A DNA stretch of 64,000 nucleotides from Azadirachta indica (GCA_022749755.1 CM040448.1:1298481-1362480); one strand, 5' to 3'. Counted from the stretch's first letter, positions 15,332-31,536 are shown. Notes: generated by a model from the letters alone, not told the origin. A program made the numbers and translations.

Positions 15332-18133
15332 TTTCTTGAATCGTGATCAAGACCAGGAATAGATTGAAGCTCATTTCTCAAGTAGATTTTCTTTGCAATT
15401 TTTCTCTTTAATTTTCCCAGAAACCTCTGGGAAAAATGTCCATGCACTTTTATTCAAATAACCATACTGTGCCCAAAAAATGAAAATGGCGTTGAATGGC
15501 AAAATGATGATGTCATTCAAGATTCCATTACTCAAAATTATCTAAATTGGAAATTTCCTGTAATTGACTACATATATGCTGAAAATTTTGTTCCATTTGC
15601 AGTATTTTCTTCATTTCTTTCTTTTTTCAAAATTTCAACCATAAAGCTAACATTTTCTTAAGATTTTGTAAACTAACCGCGTGACCGACATTTTTAGTCT
15701 TAATCAAGAGTCAATTTATAGTAATTCAAATCTAATTGAGCTAAGACAACAAAAAAAAAAGAATCTTAGAATATGAACTTTATTTAAGATTTCTAATTAA
15801 ATGTGCAAACATCACATAGCAGGTAGACATAGGAGATGCCTTAAACTAATACATGCTGAGGTCTACTCCTTTGAGTTGAACAAAAATTAGAAAAACATAT
15901 CTAAAATATTGACATTAAAAAAATAAAAATAAAAATAAAAATTGATAAACCTGAATCTCACATTCAAATAATTAATTCAAACCTAATATAAACCATTGAC
16001 CTAGTTGAATTTAGTAATCACAACTTGGCCCAAAAGTCTCTGTTTAGCAACTAGTACCAAGACTTGAAAAAAAATTATTTCAGTCTTCACATCCCAACGT
16101 GTATGGACCACAATGCCCTCCTCAGCTTATTTTCCTCAAGAAACAATTGAATATTATTAGTTGTTTATAAAAATTAATCAATTGATTACCTGGGTGAGAA
16201 TATTCAGGTCCCTAATTTTGTTGTTTTAACAAATAAGGATGTCATGTGTTCATTTATAATAAATAGGTGCCTAACCCAATAACCCTTATTTAAATAACTA
16301 GAATACTCTTTAATGTCAATTTTTTTACGAATATTATAAGAAATAAATTAAATTCCTCCAACCTAATGTTTGAGGGATTTGAATCCAAAGCTCTTGTACT
16401 ATTTCAATGAGGATCTATTTGTCACATATGAGAAACTTATGTCTTCTTTGTCAAAATAGTAAAATTTTGATCCTCAGATGTTATTATCCTAATTGATTAA
16501 ATTTTTTTAACTGAAAAATTACGATAACTTTTAAAGTGAATTAAATATAAAAATAATTCAATCTTGGCTTTGCAAAGGCCTTGGAACATGGGGCTTGTAT
16601 AGATATTGGAAAAGGTTAAGGTCAATATCTTGGATTTTAATAATAAATAAAAGAAGTGCAAAGACATGCTGACCCTTTCTTTCTCTAGTCTCATCATCAC
16701 TTAAGATCCCGGCATGCTTCATAAAATACTATGCATTATTATCTGTTACTCATTTAATTTGAATTACATAAACTTTAATAACCTTATTACATTTAGTATA
16801 TCTACTAATAATTAAATTTAAGTTAAATTCAGATTAAACAAAAAAAAATTATGGATAATAGACTTTTGTGTTAATGGGAAAGACCAAAGTTTATAGCTTT
16901 ATTTGCTTAATTAGATTATTTATTCATGGTTTTAAACTAATCACTGAGAGGTCGAGTGGCTCCTCAGAATAAATCCAAGTCTATGAAATCATTAACTATT
17001 TGTTAATTAAACATATGAGACTTAATTCAAAATATTAGTGCCCACAATGTTTGACCTGGGTGGTTAATTACTATCCAATATTATGAACTTTCCAAGTCAT
17101 ATTTATAATAAAATATAAGTTGAGTAAGATATGTTCTTTTTTTTTTTTTTGAAATAGTAAAATATGTTATGTTATCACTCTATTAAATGACTATTAATTA
17201 ATAATTTAACAATCATATTAAATCCATGATGATTTTAATAATCCAAATAGTCATCTCATGGATTTAAAATAAATAATTTTAAATTGACTTAAGTTCCAAA
17301 TGAATGACACAAGTTGATAAAATATATATAAATAAAACAATTTAATTATGAAGTTCAGATCCCTAGATATATTGGGGTCAGAATTGGCTTATAATCTGAA
17401 ACTTAGAAGTTAATTAAAAAATCATATGAAAGATAATGTAGAGTATTAATTAATTAATCCATCAATGAAATTGAATCTGTCATCTCTGTGTGTGTGTGTA
17501 TGCATGACACACAAAATTAACAATAAGACATAAGTAAACAGGGTTTGTATGAAGTCATATCCTTGGAATTGGTATATATTCATTGCATAATTTTTCTTTC
17601 TTCCTTTTTTTTTTAAAAAAAAAATTATTATAATCTACTATCTATCTATAACACATTCACATTTTATAAATTATAAATTTAATGTAAATACAGTTATACA
17701 TTATTGTTTTACATCAGATAAGTATCATTCTAATTCAAAACAAGATTAATTTTTACTAAATTCACATTCTAAAAATATAAATATTCTCATAGTATAAGAA
17801 TGTATGTTTAATATTCCATTTTAGAAAAAAAATTATGACATAAAGTATTTGAACTATTTTAACTTATAAAAAAAAGTATATATATATATATATTCTAATC
17901 CTATTACAATTGACAATAATTAATGATTTATGTTTTCTTTACTTAGCTTGCTATGAGGGGTAATTTCTATGAAGAACCCCAATATAAATATATATATATA
18001 TATGTAAAACATACGTACATATACATATACATATATATATGTGTGTGTGTGTGCTTGTGCTCGGTGCCCTAATAATGGTCAGCGAGGCTAACCCTAGGTA
18101 GCTAACAACTTTAAGTGATGAAGTAAAAAAAAA

Positions 18134-18167
<34 letters not shown>

Positions 18168-18809
18168 TTAACAATAAGAAGAAGGTCAATGAAATTAATA
18201 TAACATTGTCTTCAAATCAAACGCACCGTGTTAATCAAGAGCCGCATTGACCGCGAAGGAAAATTGACAACTAAACAATGCTGGAAAATCTGACCCCAGA
18301 TAAAATATTATGGCCACCGGCCAGCTGCAGTCACCACCACCGCCGGAAACGAAATATAATTTGACTGATAGCTAGCTAGCCCCCCATGTGACACCGTCTT
18401 TGGTACGAAGCTTCAACGAATGGTACAATTACATTAATGGCCGCAGTTTCAGCTCAACCTCATCATATGAAAGAGTTGAAGAACGAGTTTAATATATACC
18501 TATACATATTTCTTCTATATATTATATTTTATATATTTTTTATTTTTATTAAGAAAGATAATAAAATTATAAGCCATATGGACGTATAGTTGGGCAGTTG
18601 ACATTTTTGTCTTGTGTCTGCGTAATGAGCTAGCGATGGATTTTTGAATAGGGTAAATAATATTTTAAGTCAAAACAGGGAAAAAAAAAAAAGGGTTTCT
18701 AATATTTTAATTGGGAAGAGAAGTTCAATGCAGATTATGTTCAAACTTGTATATAAGAAAAAGGTGTGAGGAGAGCTATAGCAAAGAGAAAAACTACAGA
18801 GCTAGCTCA
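15332..18809. other. Large AT-rich intergenic region
   Basis: I see no coding exon, tRNA or terminal-repeat element here. There are microsatellites near 17878-17893, 17988-18003 and 18136-18164, and poly(A)/poly(T) runs. The segment 18060-18810 is less AT-rich, with a few short CG-containing words, and is probably the promoter and leader of the WRKY gene. Confidence 0.55.
18136..18164. repeat. (AT)n microsatellite
   Basis: Uninterrupted TA/AT run about 650 bases upstream of the WRKY start codon. Confidence 0.9.
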
Positions 18810-21343
<2,534 letters not shown>

Positions 21344-22682
21344 AGGGGATGGAATTTGCCTTACTGGATATGTGAAAATTTTGGCAATAAGAAATAATGT
21401 TGACGATGGATCAAAGTGTAAAAAGTTTCTTTATTTTAACTAGATATATAGATAATTTCTGTAATATTATTGTTTATACATAAAAATTTAGAGCAATCTT
21501 GAACCATTCATGTTTGTACTTGATCATAGAAACTGTCTATCTTCTCATGAAAAGCAACAAGTTGAATTCCTGACTGTGGGTTTCTTTAATTTCCTATACT
21601 CCATTTGATTCTATGCATCCGTATGTTGTCAATTATATTGAGCATGCATTTTGAGGTCTAAGTCAGCCAAACTGTAGTAACTGTTGAAAAAGATCTGAGC
21701 TAGCCGATTCACTTCAGTAGTTTAGGTGAGAGTAAATTTCCCCCTTTTTTTTTTTGGCGATTCCAAGTAGAAAAGTAAAATAAGTTACGGTATATTATTG
21801 TGCTTTAGTTACTCTTTAAAAAGAAGAACAATTAAAATATATAATAAACGATACTTAAAAATTGGAATGAGCATCCAACAGAACAATGCTTTAGAACTCA
21901 CTTAGGAACCTCTGATCTAGGATATTTGTATCCTACAGGTTTCTTAGCAACCAAGGCTATAGGGTCTAATAATAGTTTCAAATTTATAGCTTTTATCAAT
22001 CAATCATTAAGATTACTAATACAATAATTTATAAATTAAAAATCTTCACACTGTAATCCCAATTGTTAAATAATTTGTGATGGAATGTTGGTTAGGATAC
22101 GCAGGTAACACGCATGCTAGATTTCTGTGAGAGGCAGACAAAACAATCTTTGAAGAAAAATATCCATATTCGGGGAGACTTTAATGTGATTTCTGCAATC
22201 ATCCAACAAAATGCTGTCACGTATGCAGATAAATGAAACCCGAAATATACAGTTTTTCATGCAAATATATAACTCTGAAGGAAGATGAACATCTGCAGTT
22301 ATAACGATCGAACTCTTTTTGACATTATTTATGCAAAGAAATTAAATTATTCTACAAAAATAATCAGAGTACTCTTCGAAAACAATAACCAGACAATCGA
22401 TGCAACCATATGATTTAAGCAGAATTGTATGGTTGTTTCCGCAAGACAGGTACCTACAAAAAACATACAGTGCTGTTCATCCAACAAGTCTCCTACTGGA
22501 TAAGTCCTTGCAATAGCTTTCTACAAGAACCCTTCTGCGGCTGAACTCCAGATACCATCAGATATGAACAGATCAAAAAGGTTACTCTCACGTCCATTCT
22601 CAAGAAATAATCTGATAATCTGATAGCAGATGACCTCACCAACACCTTAAAAGATATGGCATGTTCTTTGAGACATCCTTCT
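21344..22682. other. Convergent intergenic region WRKY / GUF1
   Basis: The WRKY gene and the minus-strand GUF1 gene end towards each other here, so both 3' UTRs lie in this stretch. I saw no other gene or repeat structure. Confidence 0.6.
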
Positions 22683-25600
22683 TCATGAAACCTTCAGTAG
22701 CTGATGAAAAGCCTCCTGCGGTATATCAACAGAACCAACGCGCTTCATTCGCTTCTTTCCTTCCTTTTGCTTCTCCAATAGCTTCCTCTTCCTGGTAACA
22801 TCCCCACCATAACACTTTGCAAGAACATTCTTTCTCATGGCCGAAATCCTAAAAAGGGTAGATTAAAAGATTTTTTTAATTTACAATGTCAAATGGAAAA
22901 GTGCAAGAATTGCTATATAAAGGTTTTGCTTTCAGCTTATGATCACATATCAGAACAATATTACAATCATAAAAGAAAAAAAAACCGACATCTCTCAAAC
23001 TGCAAAGACCAGTAAGAAAAAGTTTTGTGACTTACGTTTCCCTTGCAATAACCTTTGAACCAATTGCCGCTTGTATGGTTATCTCAAACATTTGCCTGCC
23101 AGGACACAAATTACATGACATACTGTGGACAAAAGGAAATAAACTTCAAAATTAACAATGTAACTTTGTGCTAAAAGAAAAGACCTCTCTATGAATTTCT
23201 TCAGCTTCTCAACCAATTCACGACCAACACGTTGTGCCTTTAAATTGTGAACAATTGTTGCCATTGCATCAACTGGTTGACCATTCAAGAGGATATCGAG
23301 TTTCACCATATCCGATTGTTGATATCTGTTCATGACAACCATCAAATGTGCCAAAGAGGGAATGAATAAAAACAATGCCTTGAAGAGGAGGGAAGGAGAG
23401 AGAGAGATTACTCTGAATCCTCATAATCGAATGATGCATAACCTGATGTTATACTCTTCAATTCATTGTAGAAATCAACAACAATTTCCCTTAGAGGTAG
23501 GCGGTACTTCATAAAAGCCCGTTGACTGCATATGTGAAACTCAAACAATCAGTTCAGCTATGTATCCAATCATGGAAGGGTACATAGATCTTGTGAATTA
23601 AATTATAAAACATAATTACAAATGAAGGAATTAATGGCACATGAGATCTATGTTCCACGGATGATACAAATTTTAATACAAAGTTTTCTTTTCATTAACA
23701 TCCTGGTACCAAAATTACCTGTCAATAAATGAGTATTCCAACTGCTGCCCTCTCCGCTCAGAGCAAAGTGTAATCACAGGTCCCACATACCTTAAAGCAT
23801 AAAATAATTCATTCACAATCAACACATATTCTGCATAATGCAGAATAAGCTATCCTTAAAGGGAGTATGAGGGCTTACTCACTAGGAATGATAATTGTTG
23901 CCAGTACTGTAGGTTCCCAGCAGGCTGTAACTCGTTTTTTGGGATTGGAGGACAAGGAAGCAGGATTCTGAACTTCTATTTTGCTAAAAGAGGAAGCATG
24001 AAGTGTTAGATAAGGTATTTATAAGATAATCTTAAAAGCAATAATACAAGACATACCTCCCGTCAGAATACTCATATATATAGGGGACAGTGGGCACTGT
24101 AGAAATGACATGAGCTCCATACTCCTATCATTATTAACAGACAGGTTGATAAGAATAAGATATTTGTCCAGAATTACCAAGTCAAACATAGATGTATAAC
24201 TGTTCTAGTTAAACGCAATCAAATGATGGGAATGTGCAGAGAAAAGAGATCCAGTGGTAATATATATGTTGATATAATAAATTTTAATAACATTTCATGC
24301 AGTTTAGATGTGATCTATCAAGAACGATGGAAAGACATAGGAACGAAAATTATTAAACTACAAAAGGCAGTCAATTACTCGCATTTATGTCAATTAAAGG
24401 AAGACTATATGCATATTATGGTGCTTGCATGAGTTCTGAAAATATACCTAATTTCTAAACAACTTATAGAAAATTTGGTTTTGGAAAGAAGAGGAAAACT
24501 TGAGAAGCTAACTCCAACCAGTACAGAAAAACAGTTTACTTGAAAAGAGTATAGATTACAGGATATCTATTACAAGATGGGCAAACAAGTCAAAATTTTA
24601 AGAAGTTATGCTGACAAAGCATCAGGAATGTGCATATCATTTGATGCTGCATTTGAAGACTATGTCAACTGAAACATTAAAGAGGGAAAACTACCTGTTC
24701 AAGTCGTTGATGAAAAACATCCATGTGAAGTAAGCCTAAGAAACCACACCTGTAGCAGAACATGCTCAGCATTACCAAAAGGTGGAAAAAAGGATACTCC
24801 AGAAATAATTAGTTACAATTTAGTAGAATAATAAAAGCAGGTTTAAATGAGATGAATCACTCAGTAGAGAATGTCACACCTGAAACCCAGTCCAAGCGCG
24901 GTGCTGCTCTCCTTAGTAACAGAAACACTGGCATCGTTGCAAGTGAGTCTCTCTATTGCATGGTTGAGCGCTTCGAAATCAGATCCATCAGCAGGATATA
25001 GACCAGAGAAGACCATATGTTTTGCAGGCTTAAAACCTACATTTTCAGGGCACATAAAACATGTTAGAGGGAAATATAAGGATCAAAACAACTTAATCCA
25101 AGCAGAAAAGTAAGGCATGAACTAAAAGGTAACATGTTAGGGCATTGTATCCATGACAACCTCAAATTGCACCATTAAGCAAATGCAATAATGCAGCCAA
25201 TACAAGCACTTCTCTTAAAAGAAATTAGAAAAAGGAAGAAAGCACAATGGCCAGCCTGCCTAGGCTTAAACACCAATTACTATGCTAGGTTAGTATCCTT
25301 CTGATTGGCAAAATCTCTGTGAAGTGCAGTAGTAGGAAATGTTAAAGCAAGCAATAAAGGTGAAGATATACCTGGAAGAGGCTCTACGATGCTTTTACTG
25401 TGATGAAGAGTATCACCAACACGTGCCTCTTTTGTTGAACGCATGCCGGTTACAACATAACCCACTTGTCCAGTTAGGAGGACTCCAGTAGGAGTGAGTT
25501 CAGGATGCATGATTCCAACATCCAGAACTTCATAAGTTTGGCCAGTTGCAGCAGAAGAAATCTTATCTCCTTTGCGCAGACTACCATCAACAACTGCAAC

Positions 25601-26824
25601 GTGGCAAATTACTCCTTTGTACTCGTCATAATATGAATCCAACAAAAGCATACGCAAAGTTGTATCTATAATCCCAGAAGGGGGAGGTATCTGCTCTATG
25701 ACTGAAGGAAGGACATGCTCAAGACCCTGCCCTGTTTTTGCAGATGTTAAAAGGGCATTGCTAGGTTCAAGATCGAACATTGATTTCAGCTGAGCTTTTA
25801 CACGATCAGGATCAGCAGTTGGCTGATCAATTTTGTTTATTACAGGTATTATTGTCAGGTTAGATTCAAATGCAAGATAAAAATTAGCAACAGTTTGCGC
25901 TTGAACACCTTGGGCAGCATCAACAACCAAAAGTGCACCCTGGCAAGCAGCCAGAGATCTCGACACTTCATAGCTGAAATCCACATGACCAGGTGTATCG
26001 ATAAGATTTAGTAGAAAACTCGATGGTACTTGACCTTCATCACTGGCAGGGTCCTTCAACTTGTGACTATAGAACATGGTTGCAGTCTGAGCTTTAACAG
26101 TTATTCCCCTTTCTCTCTCTACCTAAAAATATCAAAACTCCATCAGATACATAAAAGAGTAAATAAATTCTGGAATCAATATCTTTTATTGCAATGAATC
26201 ATAAAACTCAAAATTACACCAGTACGAACAAATATTTCCTCCTTGAATTCTTCATATATAATTTAAACAAAAATTCAATTTTCTCATCCAACAAACTACT
26301 TTCCAATGAAAAATGTTAAAAAGGGTCACATATTAATACAAAAGAAGCCTACTCTAACAAACTAAAATGAACTAACCCACATTGAATTAATACTATTGTT
26401 TCAAAATGATGCAAAATTAAAAGATACCCATTTCGTATTCCACAAAAAATTATCATTTAAACATCTAAAATTTTCACCTTTGTACCTGCAACTTATCAAG
26501 ATACTGCGGTTGCCCAAGCCCTCTTTTGATAGTTCCGGTGAGCTCCAAAAGGCGGTCAGCTAGCGTAGACTTCCCATGGTCAACATGGGCAATTATAGAG
26601 AAGTTTCTGATTCTTTCAGGTGGATATTGAGTCAAGTCTACATTGGTGTTTTCTCTGCTGCCATGTTGCCGAGTATGAGAAGAAAATGAACGAGCACGGT
26701 TTAAAAAATAATTGGGGTCCTGGCTCTGGCTTAATCTGAGGTTTAATGGGTTGGGTTTAAGGATTGAACTGAGTACGTAGTGAGATTTCTTTAGGGTTTT
26801 TGAGCCTCTGTACAGAGAACCCAT
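22683..26824 (-). CDS. GUF1: Mitochondrial translation factor GUF1 (LepA/EF4 GTPase)
   Basis: Eleven minus-strand exons, listed from the start: 26486-26824, 25372-26122, 24880-25036, 24695-24749, 24057-24124, 23879-23983, 23719-23790, 23412-23525, 23185-23325, 23036-23095 and 22683-22848. They give 675 residues. LepA/EF4 is a ribosome-dependent GTPase thought to back-translocate or remodel stalled ribosomes; GUF1 is the mitochondrial form. The first about 70 residues are basic and Ser-rich (a presumed presequence). Then come the P-loop AHVDHGKS, switch [10 protein letters not shown] and NKID, the LepA elements [19 protein letters not shown] and [16 protein letters not shown], and the C-terminal LepA-specific tail [20 protein letters not shown]. 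The order and length match the family. The presequence rather suggests mitochondria than the separate chloroplast LepA. Introns are many and mostly short. No break was seen. Confidence 0.95.
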
Positions 26825-27208
26825 TGGAGGGGTTTAGCGGAGGAAGGGGAAACTGTCGCGAGAACTGAATTTCATCCGGTAATGGTGTTGACTCTCCACG
26901 GCACCGTTTCATAACCTATAGGGTTAATTACAGCTTCACATTGCAATTTGACGTAATTACATTTTGCTTTACATATTTTCGGAGTTAGACAGATCTTGTA
27001 ATTTTTTTTCTTCTTTTGGGAGTCAGGCATATCTTCCATTTTTTTTTTTTTCTAATATAGATGTTATAGCTGAAGTTCTATGGAGAGTTTAGCTCTATGT
27101 AAAACAAATTTATCAATTATGGTATTTTAAATTATTATTATGTTTTGTTTCTAATATTTTTAATCAAATAAAAACTTTTGTGAAATGTTTGAACACCAGA
27201 AAAAATAT
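26825..27208. other. GUF1 promoter region and spacer
   Basis: The part nearest 26825 is the 5' flank of the minus-strand GUF1 gene. The rest is AT-rich spacer ending at the target-site duplication of the adjacent transposon. No gene was seen. Confidence 0.5.
27200..27208. repeat. 9-bp target-site duplication, left
   Basis: AAAAAATAT, identical to 29377-29385 on the far side of the element. Confidence 0.7.
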
Positions 27209-29376
27209 AGGAGTATTATCACATACTTCTCAGAAGTGTTAGAAAGTATCACATAAATAGAAATTATTGTGATTGTATCACATAACTCCCTTGGTATTAG
27301 TGTTAACTAACACTAATATATACAATTACAAAAATGTTTTCAATTCTATTATTTTAATTTTAAAAATAAGATTACACACTTTTTGATGCTATGAACAAAA
27401 CTTCAGCAAACTATTGCAAACTATTACAAACTTTAAAGAATTATAAACTCTAGAAATATTACGAAATTCAAAAATTTTCTTTTATTTTATAAACTCTTGT
27501 ATCATTGTAATCACCCAATAAATTTCTGCCATGCTTCCCTCAATTTCTTGGCTACTTCAATTTTATCTTTCATTGCTTTTGCTTCCACAAAATCCATATT
27601 CCCATGAAATTTTATCTTCCTTAATGGTATAGTTAAAACCCTCCCATTTGAGTATTTAATAATAGGTCCAAGGCCTGTTAGCTTTTTGTTTACATCTATA
27701 AAGGTATTTACATTTAACTTAAACCAATTTTGAAGGGGTGGCATCCAAGACATCCTTGTTTCAATGGTAGTATTGAATTCTAGACTTGCTGTATCTGAAA
27801 GTACTCTTCTAAAAGATTTCAAATCAGCTTCTGCATTTGCTAAAGTCCTTCCCGAAAATTCATTAATCTTCTCAAAAAAGAATTTATACCTAGCATGCCA
27901 TAGAGACCACTTGCTCATCACCATCTGCTCAAATTCTTTCTTCTTCAGAAATGTTGCTGTAGCTTGAATAATCTTAACAAAACCTAACTTGATATTTTCC
28001 TTTATCAACTAATAGAAATGTGTAAGTTTCTATACTCTTTTAGCAATTTTACATCCACAAAGAATATTAGTACACTCTTTGAAATCAAACAAGTACTAGC
28101 ATACATTGTAGCAAAAAAAATCATACCTCTATTATATTTCTTTCTATCACAATAATCTACTCATTCCCATGCTCCAGAACTTCTTATTATCATCAATTCA
28201 TTGCAGTCAGTTTCCAGCAAACAAATTGAAGGAATCTATCTTAATTATATTTAAACAATATAATCCCAAGGGAAATTAGTCTTCTAACACAAGAACACAC
28301 CTCATTTTCGAAGGTCGTAGGTAGTTCAAACACAGGAAGAAATTCATGCATTCACAAAATGATGCAATGGAAGAAACAGGTAAATGGAGATTTAAGAAAA
28401 TTTGATAACAAATATTGCAGCATGGCATAAAAAGACACCAAAAATTATTTGTCACAACAAAAAGTGCTTTGTCCATAATTATATCAAGCACAACTAAATC
28501 CAAAAGCTAATTCATAATCTTTGGTAATTGCTTTATTCAAATAACGATGAATTACTTTAACTAATGAAAAAAATTTCAAATATCAAAAATTGAAAGTTCT
28601 TAATAGAAAACTATATAGAAAAGTTATAATTTTATTTATTACAATATCAAAATTTTCCTTATTTTAGAGCAACCCACACAAAAATATCTCAAAACAAACC
28701 TACAAAATTCAAATTTCATAATTAACACCACATAAATCATTTTTTTTTTTTGCTAACCCAAAATACAATTTTATTCATCATAAAATATAAATTTTTATTA
28801 ATAGACATTTATAAATTCAAACACTAAAACCCTAAAATAAAAAAAAATTACAATTACAGAGCAGAATGCAATATGTGTAAAAACTAAACTCACCTTGACA
28901 ACTTAATTGCAAAAACATCACAAAACATTAGAAATGTAGATGGAATGAAAGATTTCTTATGAGTCTCAGAAAAAGATAGAGAAAAAAAGATATTGCGATT
29001 ATTATAGCATATAGTGGGATCTTTACCTGGCCATTTACAAATGAGAATGAAAGAAAACTTTAATACCTTTTTACAATAATCAATCCCATTGTTTATTTTT
29101 CAAGAATTAATAAGTAAAAGGCTAGATTGTAAGGAAAATTGTATAGATTTATCTTTCAAAATTGTTTATTTTCAATTTCTCTCAACTCTAGTTTTGCGTA
29201 AAACGGAAAAATAACTTTTTATCTTTAAGTAGAGTTACTTTTACATAAAAATTCTTATGCTTAAAAGTCAACTGACGGTCTTCACTAACGCTAAGGGAGG
29301 CATATGATCCAATCACAATATTTTTTATTCATGTGATATTTTCTAATATCTCAAGGAAGGTATGTGATAATATCCT
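27209..29376. mobile_element. Mutator-like element (Pack-MULE-like) with captured coding fragment
   Basis: The ends are long, imperfect inverted repeats of about 110 bases. The left end begins AGGAGTATTATCACATAC and the right end finishes GTATGTGATAATATCCT; inside them the blocks around 27240-27310 and 29285-29345 also pair (for example TTATGTGAT / ATCACATAA and CTAACGCTAAGGGAGG / CTCCCTTGGTATTAG). The element is bordered by a perfect 9-bp direct repeat, AAAAAATAT, at 27200-27208 and 29377-29385. Long terminal inverted repeats plus 9-bp target duplication define Mutator-like elements. I see no transposase, so it is non-autonomous. Its interior holds an open frame on the minus strand (27511-28008) that looks like the end of a LINE polyprotein. 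Confidence 0.72.
27511..28008 (-). pseudogene. LINE-type RNase H-like fragment inside the MULE
   Basis: An uninterrupted frame of 165 codons. The N-terminal part has the spaced pattern KWSLWHARYKFFF, like the linker after reverse transcriptase in plant LINE polyproteins (W..W..RN..F). It is followed by WMPPLQNWFKLNV and GLGPIIKYSNGRVL, as in the plant RNase H-like domain (usually W.PP..G.FK.NVD and G.G..IRD..G). The Asp that normally follows NV is Asn here, so the catalytic set looks broken. It stops after about 50 further residues, before the usual domain end. It therefore looks like a captured or decayed piece with the frame preserved by chance or by use. There is no evidence of expression. 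Confidence 0.6.
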
Positions 29377-29385
29377 AAAAAATAT
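29377..29385. repeat. 9-bp target-site duplication, right
   Basis: AAAAAATAT, identical to 27200-27208. Confidence 0.7.
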
Positions 29386-30515
29386 ATTGTTATCTTATAT
29401 CATATGTTTTTATGTTTAATTTTTGATCTATAATTCTTATTATATCTTAGTTTAACCATCACAAACATGTAGCTGAAAACTAAAAATTATATTAGTCATT
29501 TTAGTAAAGATAGAGACTTATTTAATAGTTTAAGGATCTGAAGTGCGTATCTCCAAGAAGACATTACGCCTAGGTATTACTACCGAACCTCAGGGGAAAA
29601 AATGTAATTAGTCCTTCGTACCAAAATCTCTGGTCGTGGCCTGCGGTGGGACCAGTCATTAGTAACGATGGATGACGAGAAAAGACACCGCTACATGCAA
29701 GGACAGTCCAAACTGCACTGCTTTAAGTTTCACCTTCTCACTTCACTCTCTCACTCTGTTCTTCTGTAGAACTCGCCCTTGCACTTGCTGTCTGCTGCTT
29801 CTCTTCTTACACTGGTGATTGATCAGCAGATCTAGTAAGATATTTTGTTCGTATATGGGTCTCAAAAAGTTGTGATTTGTTTGCTGGTTTTGGTTTGCAC
29901 TGAGAATACCTAACTGGGTTTGGCAGGTAGAGTGTTAAAAATGAAAGTTTTAGATTGATAAGTTAAGAAACGCCATAGTTTGAGCGTAAATATAGACGAT
30001 CTGCTTTCTTACTGGCAAAAATTGAGCACCCAGTTCATAGATTTTGTATCTCATGAAAGGGTTGCCAAAAGTAATATTTCTGAGGAAAAAAGACAGCTCA
30101 GGAGTTGTTGGAAACCAGGCAACTCTTTGGTTAAAGTGAAAAGAACAGGATAGAGTTGAAAGCAGTTCTTCTACTTGGCTTTTATGATAATCATTGATCG
30201 AAAGTTCATTATCTAGTATGAGAGCTGTTAAAAATTATGTCTTACTTTCACAAGCTTTGTTGTTTGCTTCCCTTTTTTCTTCGTGGCCTTGCTAGGTGTC
30301 CTTGGGACTGGGTGAGTTTAAGCTTCCAAATAAGTGCATGATAACTTGATCTGTGGCATTTTTACCTTCTATTTCGGTGATCTTTCTAGCAAAATATGCA
30401 CGTGATAAATAACATCAGTTCTAAAAGTTTGTTCTTGGACAAGTGTAATATTACAATTAGTTGTGCCACAAATAAATAATTTGTACTGCTCTTCTATAGC
30501 GTGAACGTATGACAA
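29386..30515. other. Spacer with possible leader of the UBC pseudogene
   Basis: From about 29640 the sequence becomes pyrimidine-rich and less AT-rich (29700-29830), like a plant promoter and 5' UTR. It is followed by a T-rich, intron-like stretch. This could be the untranslated leader of the gene that decayed into the ubiquitin-conjugating enzyme pseudogene. I could not recognise its first coding exons. Confidence 0.35.
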
Positions 30516-31118
30516 TGGAATATTATGCATAGTTAGTAGATTCTGCTTTTCATGCTGTCACTGCCATTCACAGAGTGATTTTTGGACACTTCTCAGACAA
30601 ATTTAAGTTGAATCTTAAGTTTACTGAGGATTATCCAGCCAAGCCCCCAATGGTTAGATTTGTTAGATTTGTTTCTCGAATTTCCACCTTAATGGTAAAT
30701 TGAGCTAAAGTGTTGTTAATTCCTCTCACTCACCCCTGATTATTTTTTAACCTTCTCATGTTCTGTGTCATAAAGCTGTTTTCTCTTTAGCAGTTTTTAG
30801 AGATGGCAGTATCTGTTTGGATACTCTAGATCCTAAATGGAATCCTGAATACGATGTAGCTGCTATATTTGCAATGAGTCAGGTAAGCACTTGTTTATTC
30901 ATTCATTTTATAAAAATATTTTGCACATTCTAGTAAATAAGTAAGATCAGTAGCAGCAAACGCACATTTAAGTTTGGTCTTCTATTTTCTCTTTGCAGTC
31001 AATGTTGTTTGAGCCAAACCATATCTCACCTGCCAATGAAAAGGCTGCAACAATGATGATTGATCAAAGAGTCAAGTTTTGTCAGTGAGTGAATTGGATT
31101 GTTGAGATGAGCCGGAAG
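30516..31118 (+). pseudogene. RAD6-type ubiquitin-conjugating enzyme (E2) pseudogene
   Basis: Three exon-like blocks resemble UBC1-3 of plants (RAD6 family). At about 30570-30697, VIFG...FKLNLKFTEDYPAKPPMVRF matches the E2 core, but a 9-base duplication repeats VRF and the HPN motif is lost. At about 30791-30882, DGSICLDTLDPKWNPEYDVAAI contains the position of the catalytic Cys (GSICLD) and ends in a proper GTAAGC donor. At 30999 onward, SPANEKAA and a degraded C-terminal helix end in an early stop. The introns remain, so it is a decayed duplicate and not a processed copy. No intact N-terminal helix was found. Without HPN it should not make a working E2. Confidence 0.75.
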
Positions 31119-31536
31119 CAAAGTCATGCTTACTAAGCCGTTAGCGATAGCTCTTTGGCCAAACTGATCACAGGCTACGTCCTCTGCTAACTGGTGGCCT
31201 AATTCTGTGTAAGAGGTAGATGGCTTAACTATACAAGTACATATAACTGAGATCATATTTGCTTTCAAGCAGCACTATCTAACTGTAGGTGTAATGCAAA
31301 CTTGAATTGACAAGTTTACCGTAAATGATGATCTCTTGTATTGAATTTGCGTAGAATGTTTCAAACTCCAGATCTCATTCACAGAATGTCTTGATCAATA
31401 GCATGACATGTTAACATTAGAGTAGAAATAAGATGTGATAGTATGTTCTTGTATTGCAATTGTAATGTGCAAGAAACATAGACTAGAACGTATTTGATTA
31501 TTGTGCTCATTGTCTTACACTCAGTAAATGGTTTCT
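31119..31536. other. Spacer between UBC and PQQ pseudogenes
   Basis: AT-rich; I see nothing in it beyond the presumed 3' flanks of the two convergent pseudogenes. Confidence 0.5.
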
